This document shows, one piece after another, positions 18,770 through 29,181 of a stretch of 64,000 bases of DNA. Within the stretch, counting starts at the first letter, position 1. Each line of letters starts with the position of its first letter. The DNA is taken from assembly GCF_000179595.2 (NCBI RefSeq), contig NZ_JH556658.1, positions 410,861 through 474,860 of the forward strand. Direction: 5' to 3'. The stretch comes from Acetivibrio cellulolyticus CD2 (GTDB taxonomy: Bacteria > Bacillota > Clostridia > Acetivibrionales > Acetivibrionaceae). The position numbers were made by a program, and so were the translations under genes. The notes beneath the pieces are model-generated. The model saw only the letters and a list, made by a program, of their open reading frames with translations, was not told the origin of the DNA and made no database searches.

Positions 18770-18984
18770 TTTTATATTCAATTATGCCTTTAGAGGTTGT
18801 TTTTGGCAATACGGATAGTAGTGATAATAATTTTTTAGAGATTGAATATGAAGGGGAAAAAGTAGTTGTATCCCAATTATCTAATAATTCTTATAGAGTG
18901 AACAGGGTTATAAGCACATCTCCTAAAGCATACTTGAATCCTAAATTGATGCCGGGAGAAATAATTGAAGGTCTTATAAAATGA
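18766..18984 (+). CDS. ylzJ: YlzJ-like small protein
   Basis: 72 residues beginning [14 protein letters not shown], the conserved YlzJ start, and ending [15 protein letters not shown]. It starts with GTG overlapping the tepA stop and uses the GGAGGGG site inside the end of tepA, so translation is coupled. The family is always found beside tepA and spoIIIE/ftsK in Firmicutes and has no assigned biochemical function. Confidence 0.88.
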   Translation: MILYSIMPLEVVFGNTDSSDNNFLEIEYEGEKVVVSQLSNNSYRVNRVISTSPKAYLNPKLMPGEIIEGLIK

Positions 18985-19135
18985 GAGGTAACATAGACGA
19001 AATTTTTGATTTATAGTACTTACCATTTGCCTTGTGGGTGCTGTTGCGACATGAAATGGATGTAGATAAAACCTCAAAAATGTGTTATGCTAAGTTGTGT
19101 ATGATTCTTTCACACATTTATCTGGGGGTGTCAAG

Positions 19136-21496
19136 GTGAAAATAAAGAAAATACAAAAGAAGAAATATAAGAAAAAACAAAATGCAATATTAAAATATAA
19201 TCATGAAATTATAGGTATTTTAATGCTTGCGTTTGGCATTCTTATTTTATTAGGCATTTATTTTAATGGTTCAATAGGTATTTTTGGTAATATGGTTAAA
19301 AGTTTTGTTTTAGGTTTTACAGGACCAGTTGGACTAATTATACCACCTATTTTAATCGTGTATGGAGTATTGGTAATTTTTAAGAAAAACGACGAATTTA
19401 TAAATTCCAAGTTAATGTACCTTTCTGTGCTGTTGCTTTTAATAGCAGCGTTGATACAGACAGGGTGCTATAAAGAACTCGATTATATAAATATGAGTAC
19501 GATGAATTATTTGGTAAAGTTTTATAGTGATGGGACTGTTTTAAAAGGTGGAGGTATTCTTGGTGGGATAGTAAGTATTCCATTTCTGTTGCTTTTTAAG
19601 AATTTGGGTACAATTATAATAATCAGTACCATAGCAGTTATAGATATAATATTATTGACAAATATATCAGTTGCCAGTTTGGCAATCAGACTAAAGAATA
19701 CGTTATTTGGAGCTTTTAGCAGAGTGAAGGAAAGTATAAAGTTGCCTGAATCAGATAAACGCCAGGATGAAGATGGTGTTGAATTTGAACCAGACATCGT
19801 AATGAATGGCAAAAAGCTTGAAAAAAGTAAGGTGCTTGACTTTAAATCCAAAAAAAGCGCTAGTGAAATAAAAGAACAAAAATGTGAAGATCACAATTTG
19901 GAAATTAATGATTTCAAGCACGAAGATGAGAATGTGGACTTTATAGTAAAGGATCTTAAGAAAAAGGGAAACCATGTTGCAGAGATGGAAAAAATTAAAG
20001 ATTCTGTAGATAAGGAAATTGCTCATAAGCCTAAAACCAACATAAACTATAAATATCCTGCGGCCTCTCTTCTGGAAGATAATAAAGGAAATATTGGCAA
20101 TTCCACAGACTTTAGGAATGCTGCGCTAAAAGGTGCAAAAAAGCTTGAGGAGACATTAAATAGCTTTGGTGTCGAGGCGAAGGTAATTAATGTAAGCAGA
20201 GGACCAGCAGTTACGCGATATGAACTTCAACCAAGTCCAGGTGTGAAGGTTAGTAAAATTGTTAACTTGTCTGATGACATCTCTTTGAATCTGGCGGCAT
20301 CAGGGGTTAGGATTGAGGCGCCTATTCCAGGTAAGGCTGCAATTGGAATTGAAGTGCCAAACAAGGAAGTTGAAGCGGTTTTCTTAAAAGAAGTAATTGA
20401 GTCAAAAGAGTTTGCGGAAAACTCATCCAGATTGACTTTTGCTCTTGGTAAGGATATATCGGGACAAAATATGGTGGCTGATATTGGTAAGATGCCTCAT
20501 TTATTGGTTGCCGGAGCTACAGGATCAGGAAAAAGTGTATGTATAAACAGTATAATCGTAAGCCTTTTATATAAGGCCTCTCCAAGTGAAGTAAAGCTCC
20601 TTATGGTAGACCCTAAGGTTGTAGAACTTGGAATATATAATGGAATACCGCACCTTTTAATACCTGTAGTGACAGATCCAAAGAAAGCAGCAGGAGCTTT
20701 GAATTGGGCAGTTCAGGAGATGGTGAACAGGTACAAGCTTTTTGCTGAAAAAGGCGTCAGGGACATTAAAGGTTACAATGCAATTGTGAAGCCAGATGCC
20801 GGTGAAGAGCCGTTGCCTCAGATAGTGATTATAATTGATGAGCTTGCTGACTTAATGATGGTTGCTCCAAATGATGTAGAAGACGCCATATGCAGGCTTG
20901 CACAGATGGCAAGGGCAGCAGGTATGCACCTTGTAATAGCAACTCAAAGGCCTTCAGTAGATGTTATAACAGGTGTAATTAAGGCAAATATTCCTTCTAG
21001 AATAGCGTTTGCAGTATCTTCTCAGATAGATTCGAGGACTATTCTTGATATGGCAGGAGCAGAAAAGTTGCTAGGTAAAGGTGATATGCTGTTCTATCCT
21101 GTTGGAGAGCCCAAACCAATAAGGGTTAAAGGTACGTTTGTATCCGACAAGGAAGTTGAAAGTGTTGTGGAATATATCAAAGCGCAAGGTGCGGCTGAGT
21201 ATAATGAAAATATAATTGAAGAAATAAACAGTGAAAAGGAAATACAGGAAGAAGATCCAGGTGATAATGATGAGTTGCTTCCACAGGCTGTGGAATTGGT
21301 TGTTGAGGCAGGGCAGGCTTCAGTATCACTGATACAAAGAAAGTTTAAAGTCGGTTATGCAAGGGCTGCAAGAATTGTAGATCAGATGGAGGCAAGAGGT
21401 ATTGTTGGCGGATTTGAAGGTAGCAAGCCAAGACAGGTTTTGATTTCAAAGCAGCAGTGGCATGAGTTAAATATGAGAAGTGATGCTGGCTCATAA
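19136..21496 (+). CDS. ftsK: DNA translocase FtsK/SpoIIIE
   Basis: Membrane-anchored DNA pump that moves chromosomes through the septum; in spore formers the SpoIIIE role packs the forespore. From GTG 19136 it has 786 residues: a basic N-terminus, four membrane segments in about 20-165, a charged linker to about 300, the motor with Walker A GATGSGKS (460-467) and Walker [12 protein letters not shown], and a C-terminal gamma winged helix from about 715 that reads polar DNA signals. TCTGGGGGTG just before 19136 decides the start over the GTG at 19097. It follows tepA-ylzJ in the Bacillus order. Confidence 0.96.
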   Translation: MKIKKIQKKKYKKKQNAILKYNHEIIGILMLAFGILILLGIYFNGSIGIFGNMVKSFVLGFTGPVGLIIPPILIVYGVLVIFKKNDEFINSKLMYLSVLLLLIAALIQTGCYKELDYINMSTMNYLVKFYSDGTVLKGGGILGGIVSIPFLLLFKNLGTIIIISTIAVIDIILLTNISVASLAIRLKNTLFGAFSRVKESIKLPESDKRQDEDGVEFEPDIVMNGKKLEKSKVLDFKSKKSASEIKEQKCEDHNLEINDFKHEDENVDFIVKDLKKKGNHVAEMEKIKDSVDKEIAHKPKTNINYKYPAASLLEDNKGNIGNSTDFRNAALKGAKKLEETLNSFGVEAKVINVSRGPAVTRYELQPSPGVKVSKIVNLSDDISLNLAASGVRIEAPIPGKAAIGIEVPNKEVEAVFLKEVIESKEFAENSSRLTFALGKDISGQNMVADIGKMPHLLVAGATGSGKSVCINSIIVSLLYKASPSEVKLLMVDPKVVELGIYNGIPHLLIPVVTDPKKAAGALNWAVQEMVNRYKLFAEKGVRDIKGYNAIVKPDAGEEPLPQIVIIIDELADLMMVAPNDVEDAICRLAQMARAAGMHLVIATQRPSVDVITGVIKANIPSRIAFAVSSQIDSRTILDMAGAEKLLGKGDMLFYPVGEPKPIRVKGTFVSDKEVESVVEYIKAQGAAEYNENIIEEINSEKEIQEEDPGDNDELLPQAVELVVEAGQASVSLIQRKFKVGYARAARIVDQMEARGIVGGFEGSKPRQVLISKQQWHELNMRSDAGS

Positions 21497-21571
21497 TGAA
21501 TTTTATGGAAATCGACTTATATAGATTTGGGCTATGACGGAAAAAATTTTAATGCTTATTTTAAATTGAAT

Positions 21572-21616
21572 GGACCTTGGAAACTCAATAATAAATGAGT
21601 TTTCCAAGGTCTGTTT
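21572..21616 (+). terminator. Terminator after ftsK
   Basis: GGACCTTGGAAACTCA and TGAGTTTTCCAAGGTC form a long stem with a short AT loop. The following T run is weak (CTGTTTAA), so termination may be partial. Confidence 0.7.
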
Positions 21617-22057
21617 AACTTATGTCTTATAATCATAATATAATAGTTATTTACACACATAGATATAATAATATAAGTTTACTTTATTTTTTCTTAAGGC
21701 TAGTAATTCTTTCTTGAATATCTTGATAGTAATTGAAGTAATTATGGGGTTAAAGATAATGATATGGTCAATTGTGTTATAGCTTGATTATAATTTTATT
21801 TTCTGCATATATAATTCCAAGAAAACAATATGGGTATGCTGAGTGCAGATAAGCTTTAATTATTTTTTTTAAATTGAAATAGCTTCAGTATCTTGTTATT
21901 AAAAAAGTGCTGTAGCTAAACATATAAAGCTTTGCTTTAATAATGTAACAAGCTATATTATAATATACAAGTACATACATTTCAAATTATTTATTATTGG
22001 AATATCTGTGTATAATATATAGTATTAAATATACTTAGAGAAATTGGGTGCGAATTA
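21617..22057 (+). other. AT-rich intergenic region before the YgiQ-type gene
   Basis: About 440 bases with no open frame worth calling and no repeat or RNA fold that I recognise. A TATAAT at 22011-22016 could be the -10 of the downstream gene, but no good -35 is found 16-18 bases above it. Confidence 0.5.
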
Positions 22058-24406
22058 ATGAGTTTTTTACCGATAACAAAGCAGGATATGAAGGATAGAG
22101 GCTGGGATGAGTTGGACTTTTTGTATATAAGCGGAGATGCTTATGTAGATCATCCAAGTTTTGGACATGCAATTATAACCAGGATTTTGGAAAGTGAAGG
22201 GTATAAAGTTGGGATTGTTGCCCAGCCTGATTGGAAAAAAAGTAATGACTTTATGACGTTAGGACGTCCTAAACTAGGGGTGCTTATATCGTCAGGGGTA
22301 ATAGATTCCATGGTAAATCACTATACAGCAAGCAAGAAAACCAGAAGCGATGACCTGTACTCACCTGGAGGTAAAGGGCATAAAAGACCGGATAGGGCTG
22401 TTATTGTCTATACAAATAAAGTAAGGGAGCTTTTTAAGGATATTCCAATTATAATTGGAGGAATTGAAGCTAGCTTAAGGCGATTTGCGCATTATGATTA
22501 TTGGGATGATAAAGTAAGACGGTCAATATTGGTAGATTCAAAGGCTGATCTTTTAATCTACGGTATGGGGGAAAAGCCTATACTGGAAATTGCAAAAAGG
22601 CTTAAAGAAGGTGTACCTGTAAGTGAAATTAAGGATGTAAGGGGCACTGCATATCTTGCGGGATTGGACAACCTTCCTGAGAATATAAAGGATTTTGTGG
22701 ACGGTGCTTCCAAGGCCAGTGAAAACGGTTTGGCTATTCTTCCATCTTTTGAAGAGGTAGTGGATAATAAAAAGAAATATGCTGAAGCATTTATTATCCA
22801 ATATAATGAGCAGGACCCATATACAGGGCACACTATGATTCAGAAACATGGTGACAGGTATCTTGTGCAAAACCCTCCAATTATGCCTATGGATGAAAAG
22901 GAAATGGACAGAGTGTATTCACTGCCTTATGAGAGAACTTACCATCCAATATATGAAAGTGAGGGGGGCGTTCCTGCAATAAGTGAAGTTGAATTCAGCA
23001 TAACCAGTCATAGAGGATGTTATGGAGGTTGCTCTTTTTGTGCTCTCAATTTCCATCAGGGAAGAATTATTCAAAAAAGAAGCCAAAGTTCAATTATAAA
23101 TGAGGCAAAAAAGATCATCTGGCAACCAGGATTTAAAGGATATATACACGATGTCGGAGGACCTACTGCAAACTTCAGGAATAAAGCTTGTAAAAAGCAG
23201 AGTACAAAAGGAGTATGCAAAGAAAGGCAGTGCCTTTATCCAGAACCATGCAAGAACCTCATTGTGGACCATAGCGAGTACCTGGCACTATTAAGAAAAC
23301 TCAGGGAGATTCCGGAAGTTAAGAAAGTATTTATTCGTTCAGGGATAAGATACGACTATCTTATGCTGGATAAAAATGACGATTTCTTCATTGAACTATG
23401 TAAGCATCATGTAAGTGGACAACTGAAAGTTGCACCTGAGCACGTAGTTGACAGGGTTTTAGAAAAGATGGGTAAGCCGCAAAGAAAGGTATATGACAGG
23501 TTTGTAAAGAAATTCTATGATATAAACAAAAAGATAAATAAGGAGCAATATCTTGTCCCATATCTTATATCAAGCCATCCGGGAAGTGACCTTAATGCAG
23601 CAATTGAGCTTGCACTGTATCTGAAGGAAATGAATTATACACCGCAGCAGGTTCAGGATTTTTATCCTACACCGGGTACTTTGTCAACATGTATGTTTTA
23701 TACGGAAATTGATCCAAGAACGATGAAAAAGGTATATGTACCCAAGTCACCAAAGGAAAAGGCCATGCAGAGGGCTCTATTACAATATAGGAAAAAAGAG
23801 AATTATAACCTTGTATATGAGGCGCTTACAACAGCAAACAGAGAGGATCTTATTGGCTTTGGAAGTAAGTATCTTATAATGCCTAAGAGAAAAGATAAAT
23901 ATGGATTTTCAAAGGAAACGGAAATTAAGCACAGAGGTGATAATGAAAGGGAGAAAGGAAAGAAAGCTACTCCTAAAAAGAAAGATGCTGCAAATAACAG
24001 GATGGACAAGAAGAGGATAAATTCAAATAAAATAGATAGATATGAAGGAGAAGGCAGGAGAGTAGAAAAAAATAATTGGAAAGAAAGTAATAATGAAAAA
24101 GGCAGGGGAAAAGCAAATAAAACTGAAACAAATAAAGTTAATGCCGGTGCATTTGATAGGAAGAATAAAATTGCAAACAAGGGTATAGATAAGAAATCAA
24201 ACACAAGTATGAATAAAAATGCAAATAGAAAAATTGAAAGTTCAAAGAAAAGCATAGAAAGTTCAAAGAAAAGTGTAGAAAGTAAAAATGACAATAGAAA
24301 TGCAAATATCAAAAACACTGCAAATAAAAAGGATAAAAGAAGTGGAAACAAAAAAGGTAATGGCAAAAAAACAAATAAAATTGACAAGAAAAGTATAATA
24401 AAATAA
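22058..24406 (+). CDS. YgiQ-family radical SAM protein with basic tail
   Basis: Radical SAM enzyme of the YgiQ (UPF0313) family, 782 residues. An N-terminal cobalamin-binding-like alpha/beta domain has [20 protein letters not shown]. The radical SAM cluster motif is [10 protein letters not shown] with Cys at 321, 325 and 328. The C-terminal YgiQ domain ([13 protein letters not shown]) ends near residue 620. From about 628 on there is a Lys/Asn/Arg-rich tail of about 150 residues including a 21-bp tandem duplication at 24236-24277. The reaction of the family is unknown. The tail suggests nucleic-acid or ribosome contact; that is inference. Confidence 0.88.
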   Translation: MSFLPITKQDMKDRGWDELDFLYISGDAYVDHPSFGHAIITRILESEGYKVGIVAQPDWKKSNDFMTLGRPKLGVLISSGVIDSMVNHYTASKKTRSDDLYSPGGKGHKRPDRAVIVYTNKVRELFKDIPIIIGGIEASLRRFAHYDYWDDKVRRSILVDSKADLLIYGMGEKPILEIAKRLKEGVPVSEIKDVRGTAYLAGLDNLPENIKDFVDGASKASENGLAILPSFEEVVDNKKKYAEAFIIQYNEQDPYTGHTMIQKHGDRYLVQNPPIMPMDEKEMDRVYSLPYERTYHPIYESEGGVPAISEVEFSITSHRGCYGGCSFCALNFHQGRIIQKRSQSSIINEAKKIIWQPGFKGYIHDVGGPTANFRNKACKKQSTKGVCKERQCLYPEPCKNLIVDHSEYLALLRKLREIPEVKKVFIRSGIRYDYLMLDKNDDFFIELCKHHVSGQLKVAPEHVVDRVLEKMGKPQRKVYDRFVKKFYDINKKINKEQYLVPYLISSHPGSDLNAAIELALYLKEMNYTPQQVQDFYPTPGTLSTCMFYTEIDPRTMKKVYVPKSPKEKAMQRALLQYRKKENYNLVYEALTTANREDLIGFGSKYLIMPKRKDKYGFSKETEIKHRGDNEREKGKKATPKKKDAANNRMDKKRINSNKIDRYEGEGRRVEKNNWKESNNEKGRGKANKTETNKVNAGAFDRKNKIANKGIDKKSNTSMNKNANRKIESSKKSIESSKKSVESKNDNRNANIKNTANKKDKRSGNKKGNGKKTNKIDKKSIIK

Positions 24407-24447
24407 AATGTTAATCGTTGAAAAAACGATAGAAAGGTAGATATAAA

Positions 24448-25308
24448 ATGAGTGCTAGAGTATTAAATGGAAAAGAATTGGCAACAAAGATAAAAGGGGA
24501 GTTAAAGCAGACTGTTGATGATATTAAAAAGCAGAATATACATCCAGGACTGGCAGTTGTAATTGTTGGTAATGACCCGGCTTCAAGGGTGTATGTGAAT
24601 TCAAAGAAAAAAGCATGTGAAGAGATAGGAATAGAATCCTTTGAATATGCTCTGGATGAAAATGTTAAGGAAGCGGAGTTGTTAGACCTTATACAAAAAT
24701 TGAATAATGACGATAAGGTAAACGGAATACTTGTTCAGCTCCCTTTGCCAAAGCATATAAATGAAGAGAAGATTATTCTTGCTATTAGCAGTTCAAAGGA
24801 TGTTGATGCGTTTCATCCTGAGAATGTAGGTAGGCTTATGACTGGTAACCCTCAGTTTCTTCCGTGTACTCCTGCAGGTGTAATGGAGCTTATAAAGGAA
24901 TCCGGTATAGAAATTGCAGGAAAGGAATGTGTTATAGTCGGAAGAAGCAATATCGTAGGAAAGCCTCAGTCTATGCTATTGCTCGCTGAGCATGGTACAG
25001 TGACTATTTGCCATTCAAAAACAAAAAACATTGAGGAAGTAATTAAGAGAGCCGATATACTTGTAGCAGCTGTCGGAAGGCCTGAGATGATTAAGGGAAA
25101 CAGTATCAAGCCAGGCGCCGTTGTTATTGATGTCGGAATAAACCGCCTTGAAAACAAAAAACTCGTCGGAGATGTTGAGTACGAGTCTGCAAGTCAGGTT
25201 GCATCAGCAATAACTCCTGTTCCGGGCGGTGTAGGTCCTATGACAATTGCAATGCTTATGAAGAACACTGTTAGAGCGGCTATTGCTCAAGCTGAGAGAA
25301 AGGGATAA
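24448..25308 (+). CDS. folD: Methylene-THF dehydrogenase / methenyl-THF cyclohydrolase
   Basis: Bifunctional cytosolic enzyme that interconverts 5,10-methylene-, methenyl- and 10-formyl-tetrahydrofolate. The 286-residue length is typical. Motifs: YVNSKKKACEEIGI with the catalytic Lys, ILVQLPLPKHI, the NADP-loop GRSNIVGKPQSMLL, and the C-terminal PGGVGPMTIAMLMKNT. AGAAAGG precedes the ATG. The ATPase gene begins three bases after the stop. Confidence 0.97.
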   Translation: MSARVLNGKELATKIKGELKQTVDDIKKQNIHPGLAVVIVGNDPASRVYVNSKKKACEEIGIESFEYALDENVKEAELLDLIQKLNNDDKVNGILVQLPLPKHINEEKIILAISSSKDVDAFHPENVGRLMTGNPQFLPCTPAGVMELIKESGIEIAGKECVIVGRSNIVGKPQSMLLLAEHGTVTICHSKTKNIEEVIKRADILVAAVGRPEMIKGNSIKPGAVVIDVGINRLENKKLVGDVEYESASQVASAITPVPGGVGPMTIAMLMKNTVRAAIAQAERKG

Positions 25309-25311
25309 TTT

Positions 25312-25992
25312 GTGGAAGAAAACAGTATTCAGACATATCATGAAAAGCTTCGCAAAATAAAAAGCAAACATGAAGAGGCAAGAATACATTTTTACAACCA
25401 AAAAGGCAAGAAAGAGCAGCTTGTAGAACAGAAATCAAGTTTGGAGAAATTGCTTCAAAAGGCGGTTGACAACATTGATATTCTTGAAAAGGTAAAGGTG
25501 CTGCTCCAAAAGGTATCAGAATTTGCCAGAGAACAGTCAAGAGCACATATAGAAGCATTGGTTACAAATTGCCTCCAGTACATATTTGATTCCAGCCTTG
25601 AGTTCAGGATTGAGATCAGTGAAGTGAGAGGAAGACCTGAAGCTGAGTTCTATGTTTTAAGCAAATACGGTGATATGGAAATAAAAACAAAGCCGCAGGA
25701 TGCAAGGGGTGGAGGAGTAATTGATATAATATCTCTTGCAATTAGAATTGCGATGTTAGAGTGTAGTAATCTTGACAACAAAGGGCCTATTATCTTGGAC
25801 GAGCCTGCAAAGCATGTAAGCGACGATTATATAAACCAGGTTGCAGAATTCTTAAAGCAGGTGACTCATATGTTTAACAGGCAGGTAATAATGGTAACTC
25901 ATAACAGGCATTTGAGTGAAATGGCAGATAAGTGGTACAGAATTGAGATGCATGATGGTGTTAGTATTGTCAGTCAGTCGGGTATTAATTAG
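25312..25992 (+). CDS. ABC/SMC-type ATPase half lacking a P-loop
   Basis: 226 residues starting with GTG three bases after folD. Residues 1-80 are a coiled coil (HEKLRKIKSKHEEARIHF). The second half resembles the C-terminal half of an SbcC/RecN-type head: a signature-like GGGVIDIISLAIRIAML, Walker B GPIILDEPAKHVSDD, and an H-loop in VTHNRHLSEMADKWY. No Walker A exists anywhere in the frame. Either it pairs with a separate P-loop protein or it acts without ATP hydrolysis. I cannot name its pathway. Confidence 0.7.
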   Translation: MEENSIQTYHEKLRKIKSKHEEARIHFYNQKGKKEQLVEQKSSLEKLLQKAVDNIDILEKVKVLLQKVSEFAREQSRAHIEALVTNCLQYIFDSSLEFRIEISEVRGRPEAEFYVLSKYGDMEIKTKPQDARGGGVIDIISLAIRIAMLECSNLDNKGPIILDEPAKHVSDDYINQVAEFLKQVTHMFNRQVIMVTHNRHLSEMADKWYRIEMHDGVSIVSQSGIN

Positions 25993-26150
25993 ATTAATGA
26001 AATATTCTTAAGTAGTTAATTAGTGATGTGTTAAGATTCAATCTTGACATAAAAATTAAAAAAGATTAAAATTATAAAGTACTAAAGTGCCTACAATTTA
26101 TGTTTTTTGCAATTTGACCATTGAAAACTGAATACGAGGAGGTGTGTGCC

Positions 26151-27728
26151 ATTAAATTTGGAATAGGTCTGGTAATTGGGTTAGCAATTGCAGTAATTAG
26201 TACAATTACTGCTTATGTAATAAGTTCCCGAAAGGGTTTCCAAAAAGGATTTGAAGAAAGAAAAAGGAAAGCTGAAGCTGAAATTGGCAGTGCAGAGCAG
26301 GAAGCGAAGAAGATTGTTAGTGAGGCACAGAAGAACGCTGAGGGCAAAAAAAGAGAAGTGCTGCTAGAGGCAAAAGAGGAAATCCACAAAAGTAGGGTAG
26401 AGCTTGATAGGGAAATTAAAGACAGAAGAAATGAGATTCAAAGACAGGAAAGAAGATTGGTACAGAAGGAAGAAACTCTGGACAAGAAGGTTGAAACACT
26501 AGAACAGAAAGAAGAAGTATTGAACAAGAAGACCAAAGAAATCCAAGAGCTACAGGACAAGACTATTGAACTTCAAAGGCAGCAAACTGAGGAACTGGAA
26601 AGAATTTCTGGATTATCAGTTGATGACGCGAAGGAAGTCCTCTTAAAGAATGTAGAGAATGAAGTAAAACATGAAATGGCAATGCTCATTAAGGAAATTG
26701 AGCAGAAGGCGAAGGAAGAAGCTGATACTAAGGCAAAGAATATTGTTGCACTTGCAATACAAAAGTGTGCAGCTGACCATGTATCAGAAGTAACAGTTTC
26801 GGTAGTTCCACTTCCTAATGATGAAATGAAGGGTAGAATTATCGGACGTGAAGGAAGAAATATCAGAACTCTTGAGACGTTGACAGGAATTGACTTAATT
26901 ATCGATGATACACCAGAAGCCGTTATATTGTCAGGCTTCGATCCGATAAGAAGAGAAGTTGCCAGAATAACCCTTGAGAAACTGATACTTGACGGAAGAA
27001 TCCATCCGGCAAGGATTGAGGAAATGGTGGAGAAAGCTAAGAAAGAAGTTGAAAACACCATTCGTCAGGAAGGCGATAACGCCACATTTGAAACAGGAGT
27101 GCATGGATTGCATCCTGAAATTGTAAGATTGCTGGGTAAATTAAGGTATAGAACCAGCTATGGACAAAACGTCCTCAATCACTCCATTGAAGTTGCTCAC
27201 TTAGCAGGAATGATGGCAGCAGAACTGGGAGTTGATGTTACTCTGGCAAAGAGAGCAGGCTTGTTACATGATATAGGTAAGGCTGTGGACCATGAAGTTG
27301 AAGGTTCACATGTAACAATTGGAGCTGATCTTGCTAAGAAGTACAAGGAAAGTAATGAAGTTATTAGTGCAATAGCTTCACATCACGGTGATATAGAAGC
27401 TACAAGTATAGTAGCAGTATTGATCCAGGCAGCGGATTCAATATCAGCTGCAAGACCGGGAGCAAGAAGAGAATCTTTGGAATCTTATATTAAGAGGTTG
27501 GAGAAGTTGGAAGAGATTGCGAATTCGTTCTCGGGAGTTGAAAAGTGCTTTGCAATTCAAGCAGGTAGGGAAGTACGTATTATGGTTAAAGCTGATGAAG
27601 TACCAGATGCGGAAATTGCTTTAGTTGCAAGGGATATAGTTAAGAAGATTGAAAATGAACTGGATTATCCAGGGCAGATTAAAGTAAATGTAATTCGTGA
27701 AACAAGATTTATTGAGTATGCAAAATAA
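26151..27728 (+). CDS. rny: Ribonuclease Y, probable ATT start
   Basis: Membrane-anchored endoribonuclease that starts bulk mRNA decay. An N-terminal membrane helix ([21 protein letters not shown]) leads into a long coiled coil to about residue 195, a KH domain ([12 protein letters not shown]), and an HD domain with [12 protein letters not shown]. The strong site GAGGAGG at 26136-26142 is eight bases before ATT 26151. The only in-frame alternatives are TTG 26121 (no ribosome binding site) and GTG 26142 (inside the site). The ATT start therefore fits best but is unusual. ymdB follows, the standard neighbour. Confidence 0.93.
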   Translation: MKFGIGLVIGLAIAVISTITAYVISSRKGFQKGFEERKRKAEAEIGSAEQEAKKIVSEAQKNAEGKKREVLLEAKEEIHKSRVELDREIKDRRNEIQRQERRLVQKEETLDKKVETLEQKEEVLNKKTKEIQELQDKTIELQRQQTEELERISGLSVDDAKEVLLKNVENEVKHEMAMLIKEIEQKAKEEADTKAKNIVALAIQKCAADHVSEVTVSVVPLPNDEMKGRIIGREGRNIRTLETLTGIDLIIDDTPEAVILSGFDPIRREVARITLEKLILDGRIHPARIEEMVEKAKKEVENTIRQEGDNATFETGVHGLHPEIVRLLGKLRYRTSYGQNVLNHSIEVAHLAGMMAAELGVDVTLAKRAGLLHDIGKAVDHEVEGSHVTIGADLAKKYKESNEVISAIASHHGDIEATSIVAVLIQAADSISAARPGARRESLESYIKRLEKLEEIANSFSGVEKCFAIQAGREVRIMVKADEVPDAEIALVARDIVKKIENELDYPGQIKVNVIRETRFIEYAK

Positions 27729-27749
27729 TTATATTTTGATATAATTGGT

Positions 27750-27777
27750 ATAAAAAGCGTGAATACACGCTTTTTAT
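27750..27777 (+). terminator. Terminator between rny and ymdB
   Basis: AAAAAGCGTG (27752-27761) and CACGCTTTTT (27766-27775) form a perfect stem with an AATA loop. The T run is part of the stem, so it could act in both directions or as partial readthrough control for ymdB. Confidence 0.75.
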
Positions 27778-27850
27778 GCTTATATGGGGTTTTTTATTCT
27801 TACTAAAAAACTTCATTAAGTTTTTTAATAGAAATGGAGGATATACTGTT

Positions 27851-28630
27851 TTGAACATATTGTTTATTGGTGATATTGTAGGAAACCCAGGAAGAAAAGC
27901 AGCAAAAGAGATGATACAAAGATTAAAAAGGGAAAGGCAGATTGATTTTTGTATCGTAAATGGAGAAAATGCAGCTGGTGGAAGCGGTATTACATATGTG
28001 GTAGCGCAAGAACTCTATAAATCCGGGGTTGATGCAATTACACTGGGAAACCATACGTGGTCTAAAAGGGAAATAACCAATTTCATTGATTCTGATAAAT
28101 GTATTGTAAGGCCTGCAAACTACCCTGAAGAGCTTCCAGGAAAAGGCTCAGCCGTTATTTCAAATGACAAGGGTAAAATCGGTGTTTTAAACCTCATGGG
28201 GCGTGTCTATATGGACAGTATAGATTGCCCGTTTAAAGCTGCAGAAAGAGAAATCGTAGAACTGAAAGCGCAGGTCAAAGTTATTGTTGTGGATATACAC
28301 GCAGAGGCAACAAGCGAGAAGTGTGCATTAGCATGGCATATTGATGGAAGGGTAAGCTGTGTTTTGGGTACTCATACTCATGTGCAGACAGCGGATGAAA
28401 GGATTTTACCTTGTGGCACTGCATTTATTTCAGATGTAGGAATGACCGGACCTTCAGAAGGTATTATCGGAGTGAACAGGGATATAGTAATAAACAAGTT
28501 TTTAACCCACATGCCGAATAAGTTTGAAATTGCACAAGGTCCTGTACAATTTAATGCTGTATATCTAGAAATAGATGAAAAGACAGGTAGGACGACTAAG
28601 ATTGAAAGAATAAATACAGCAGTGGATTAG
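27851..28630 (+). CDS. ymdB: YmdB-type phosphodiesterase
   Basis: Calcineurin-like metallophosphoesterase of the YmdB family (TIGR00282). B. subtilis YmdB hydrolyses 2',3'-cyclic nucleotides and affects motility and biofilm choice. 259 residues from TTG 27851, which has GGAGG upstream. Metal-binding motifs: FIGDIVGNPGRKA, VNGENAAGGSGI, TLGNHTWS, VVDIHAEATSEK and GTHTHVQTAD. The in-frame start at 27776 lies inside the preceding terminator and is rejected. Confidence 0.95.
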   Translation: MNILFIGDIVGNPGRKAAKEMIQRLKRERQIDFCIVNGENAAGGSGITYVVAQELYKSGVDAITLGNHTWSKREITNFIDSDKCIVRPANYPEELPGKGSAVISNDKGKIGVLNLMGRVYMDSIDCPFKAAEREIVELKAQVKVIVVDIHAEATSEKCALAWHIDGRVSCVLGTHTHVQTADERILPCGTAFISDVGMTGPSEGIIGVNRDIVINKFLTHMPNKFEIAQGPVQFNAVYLEIDEKTGRTTKIERINTAVD

Positions 28631-28665
28631 CAGTATGATGATTAAATGCTATGCTAAGCTAAAAA

Positions 28666-28693
28666 AGAGGATTTCTATACCCACATGTAGAAT
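28666..28693 (+). promoter_or_regulatory. Sigma-H promoter of spoVS
   Basis: AGAGGATTT (28666-28674) and GTAGAAT (28687-28693) match the sigma-H consensus (RnAGGAwWW and RnnGAAT) at every defined position, 12 bases apart. spoVS is sigma-H dependent in B. subtilis, so sequence and knowledge agree. The predicted start is about 75 bases before the spoVS ATG. Confidence 0.75.
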
Positions 28694-28770
28694 ATACTAA
28701 TAAATGCAAAAATTCGAAGCAATATTTCAGCTATTCCTTAGTATTAGGAAAAAGAGGGGGAAGAAGATCT

Positions 28771-29037
28771 ATGGACATTTTAAAAGTTTCAGCAAAATCA
28801 AGTCCAAACTCTATTGCAGGAGCATTAGCAAGCTTTATCAAGGAAAAAGGTGCGGTTGAGATTCAGGCAATTGGTGCTGGAGCATTAAACCAAGCGGTAA
28901 AAGCGGTAGCTATTGCAAGAGGTTTTGTTGCCCCGTCAGGTATTGAATTGATTTGTATTCCAGCTTTCACCGAGGTCGTGATTGACGGAGAGGAAAAGAC
29001 AGCTATAAAGCTGATTGTTGAACCGAGAAGAACATAA
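28771..29037 (+). CDS. spoVS: Stage V sporulation protein S
   Basis: Alba-fold-like small protein needed for late sporulation in Bacillus. 88 residues starting MDILKVSAKSSPNSIAGALA and containing EIQAIGAGALNQAVKAVAIARG, almost invariant in the family. AGAGGGGGA precedes the ATG. Its own sigma-H promoter lies at 28666-28693 and a terminator follows, so it is monocistronic. Confidence 0.97.
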   Translation: MDILKVSAKSSPNSIAGALASFIKEKGAVEIQAIGAGALNQAVKAVAIARGFVAPSGIELICIPAFTEVVIDGEEKTAIKLIVEPRRT

Positions 29038-29044
29038 ATTTTTG

Positions 29045-29078
29045 AGGACCTTACTTTAGAGTAAGGTCCTTATTGTAT
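29045..29078 (+). terminator. Terminator after spoVS
   Basis: AGGACCTTAC and GTAAGGTCCT form a perfect 10-bp stem with a TTTAGA loop, then TTATTGTATT. Confidence 0.85.
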
Positions 29079-29129
29079 TATATAGGGGAAATTATGTATA
29101 TAAAAATCAAATTTGTACAAGCTCATTTA

Positions 29130-29158
29130 TTGCATAATATTTGCCAATATGATAGAAT
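29130..29158 (+). promoter_or_regulatory. Sigma-A-like promoter for the secreted-protein pair
   Basis: TTGCAT (29130-29135) and TAGAAT (29153-29158) are 17 bases apart and lie about 24 bases before the start of the copper-amine-oxidase-like gene. Confidence 0.5.
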
Positions 29159-29181
29159 TTAAGTATAAAAGGGGGAGTAGT

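Noticed and set aside
23803-24387. 194-codon antisense frame over the YgiQ tail
   Set aside because: A run of Phe/Leu/Ser produced by the complement of Lys/Asn/Glu codons; compositional artefact.
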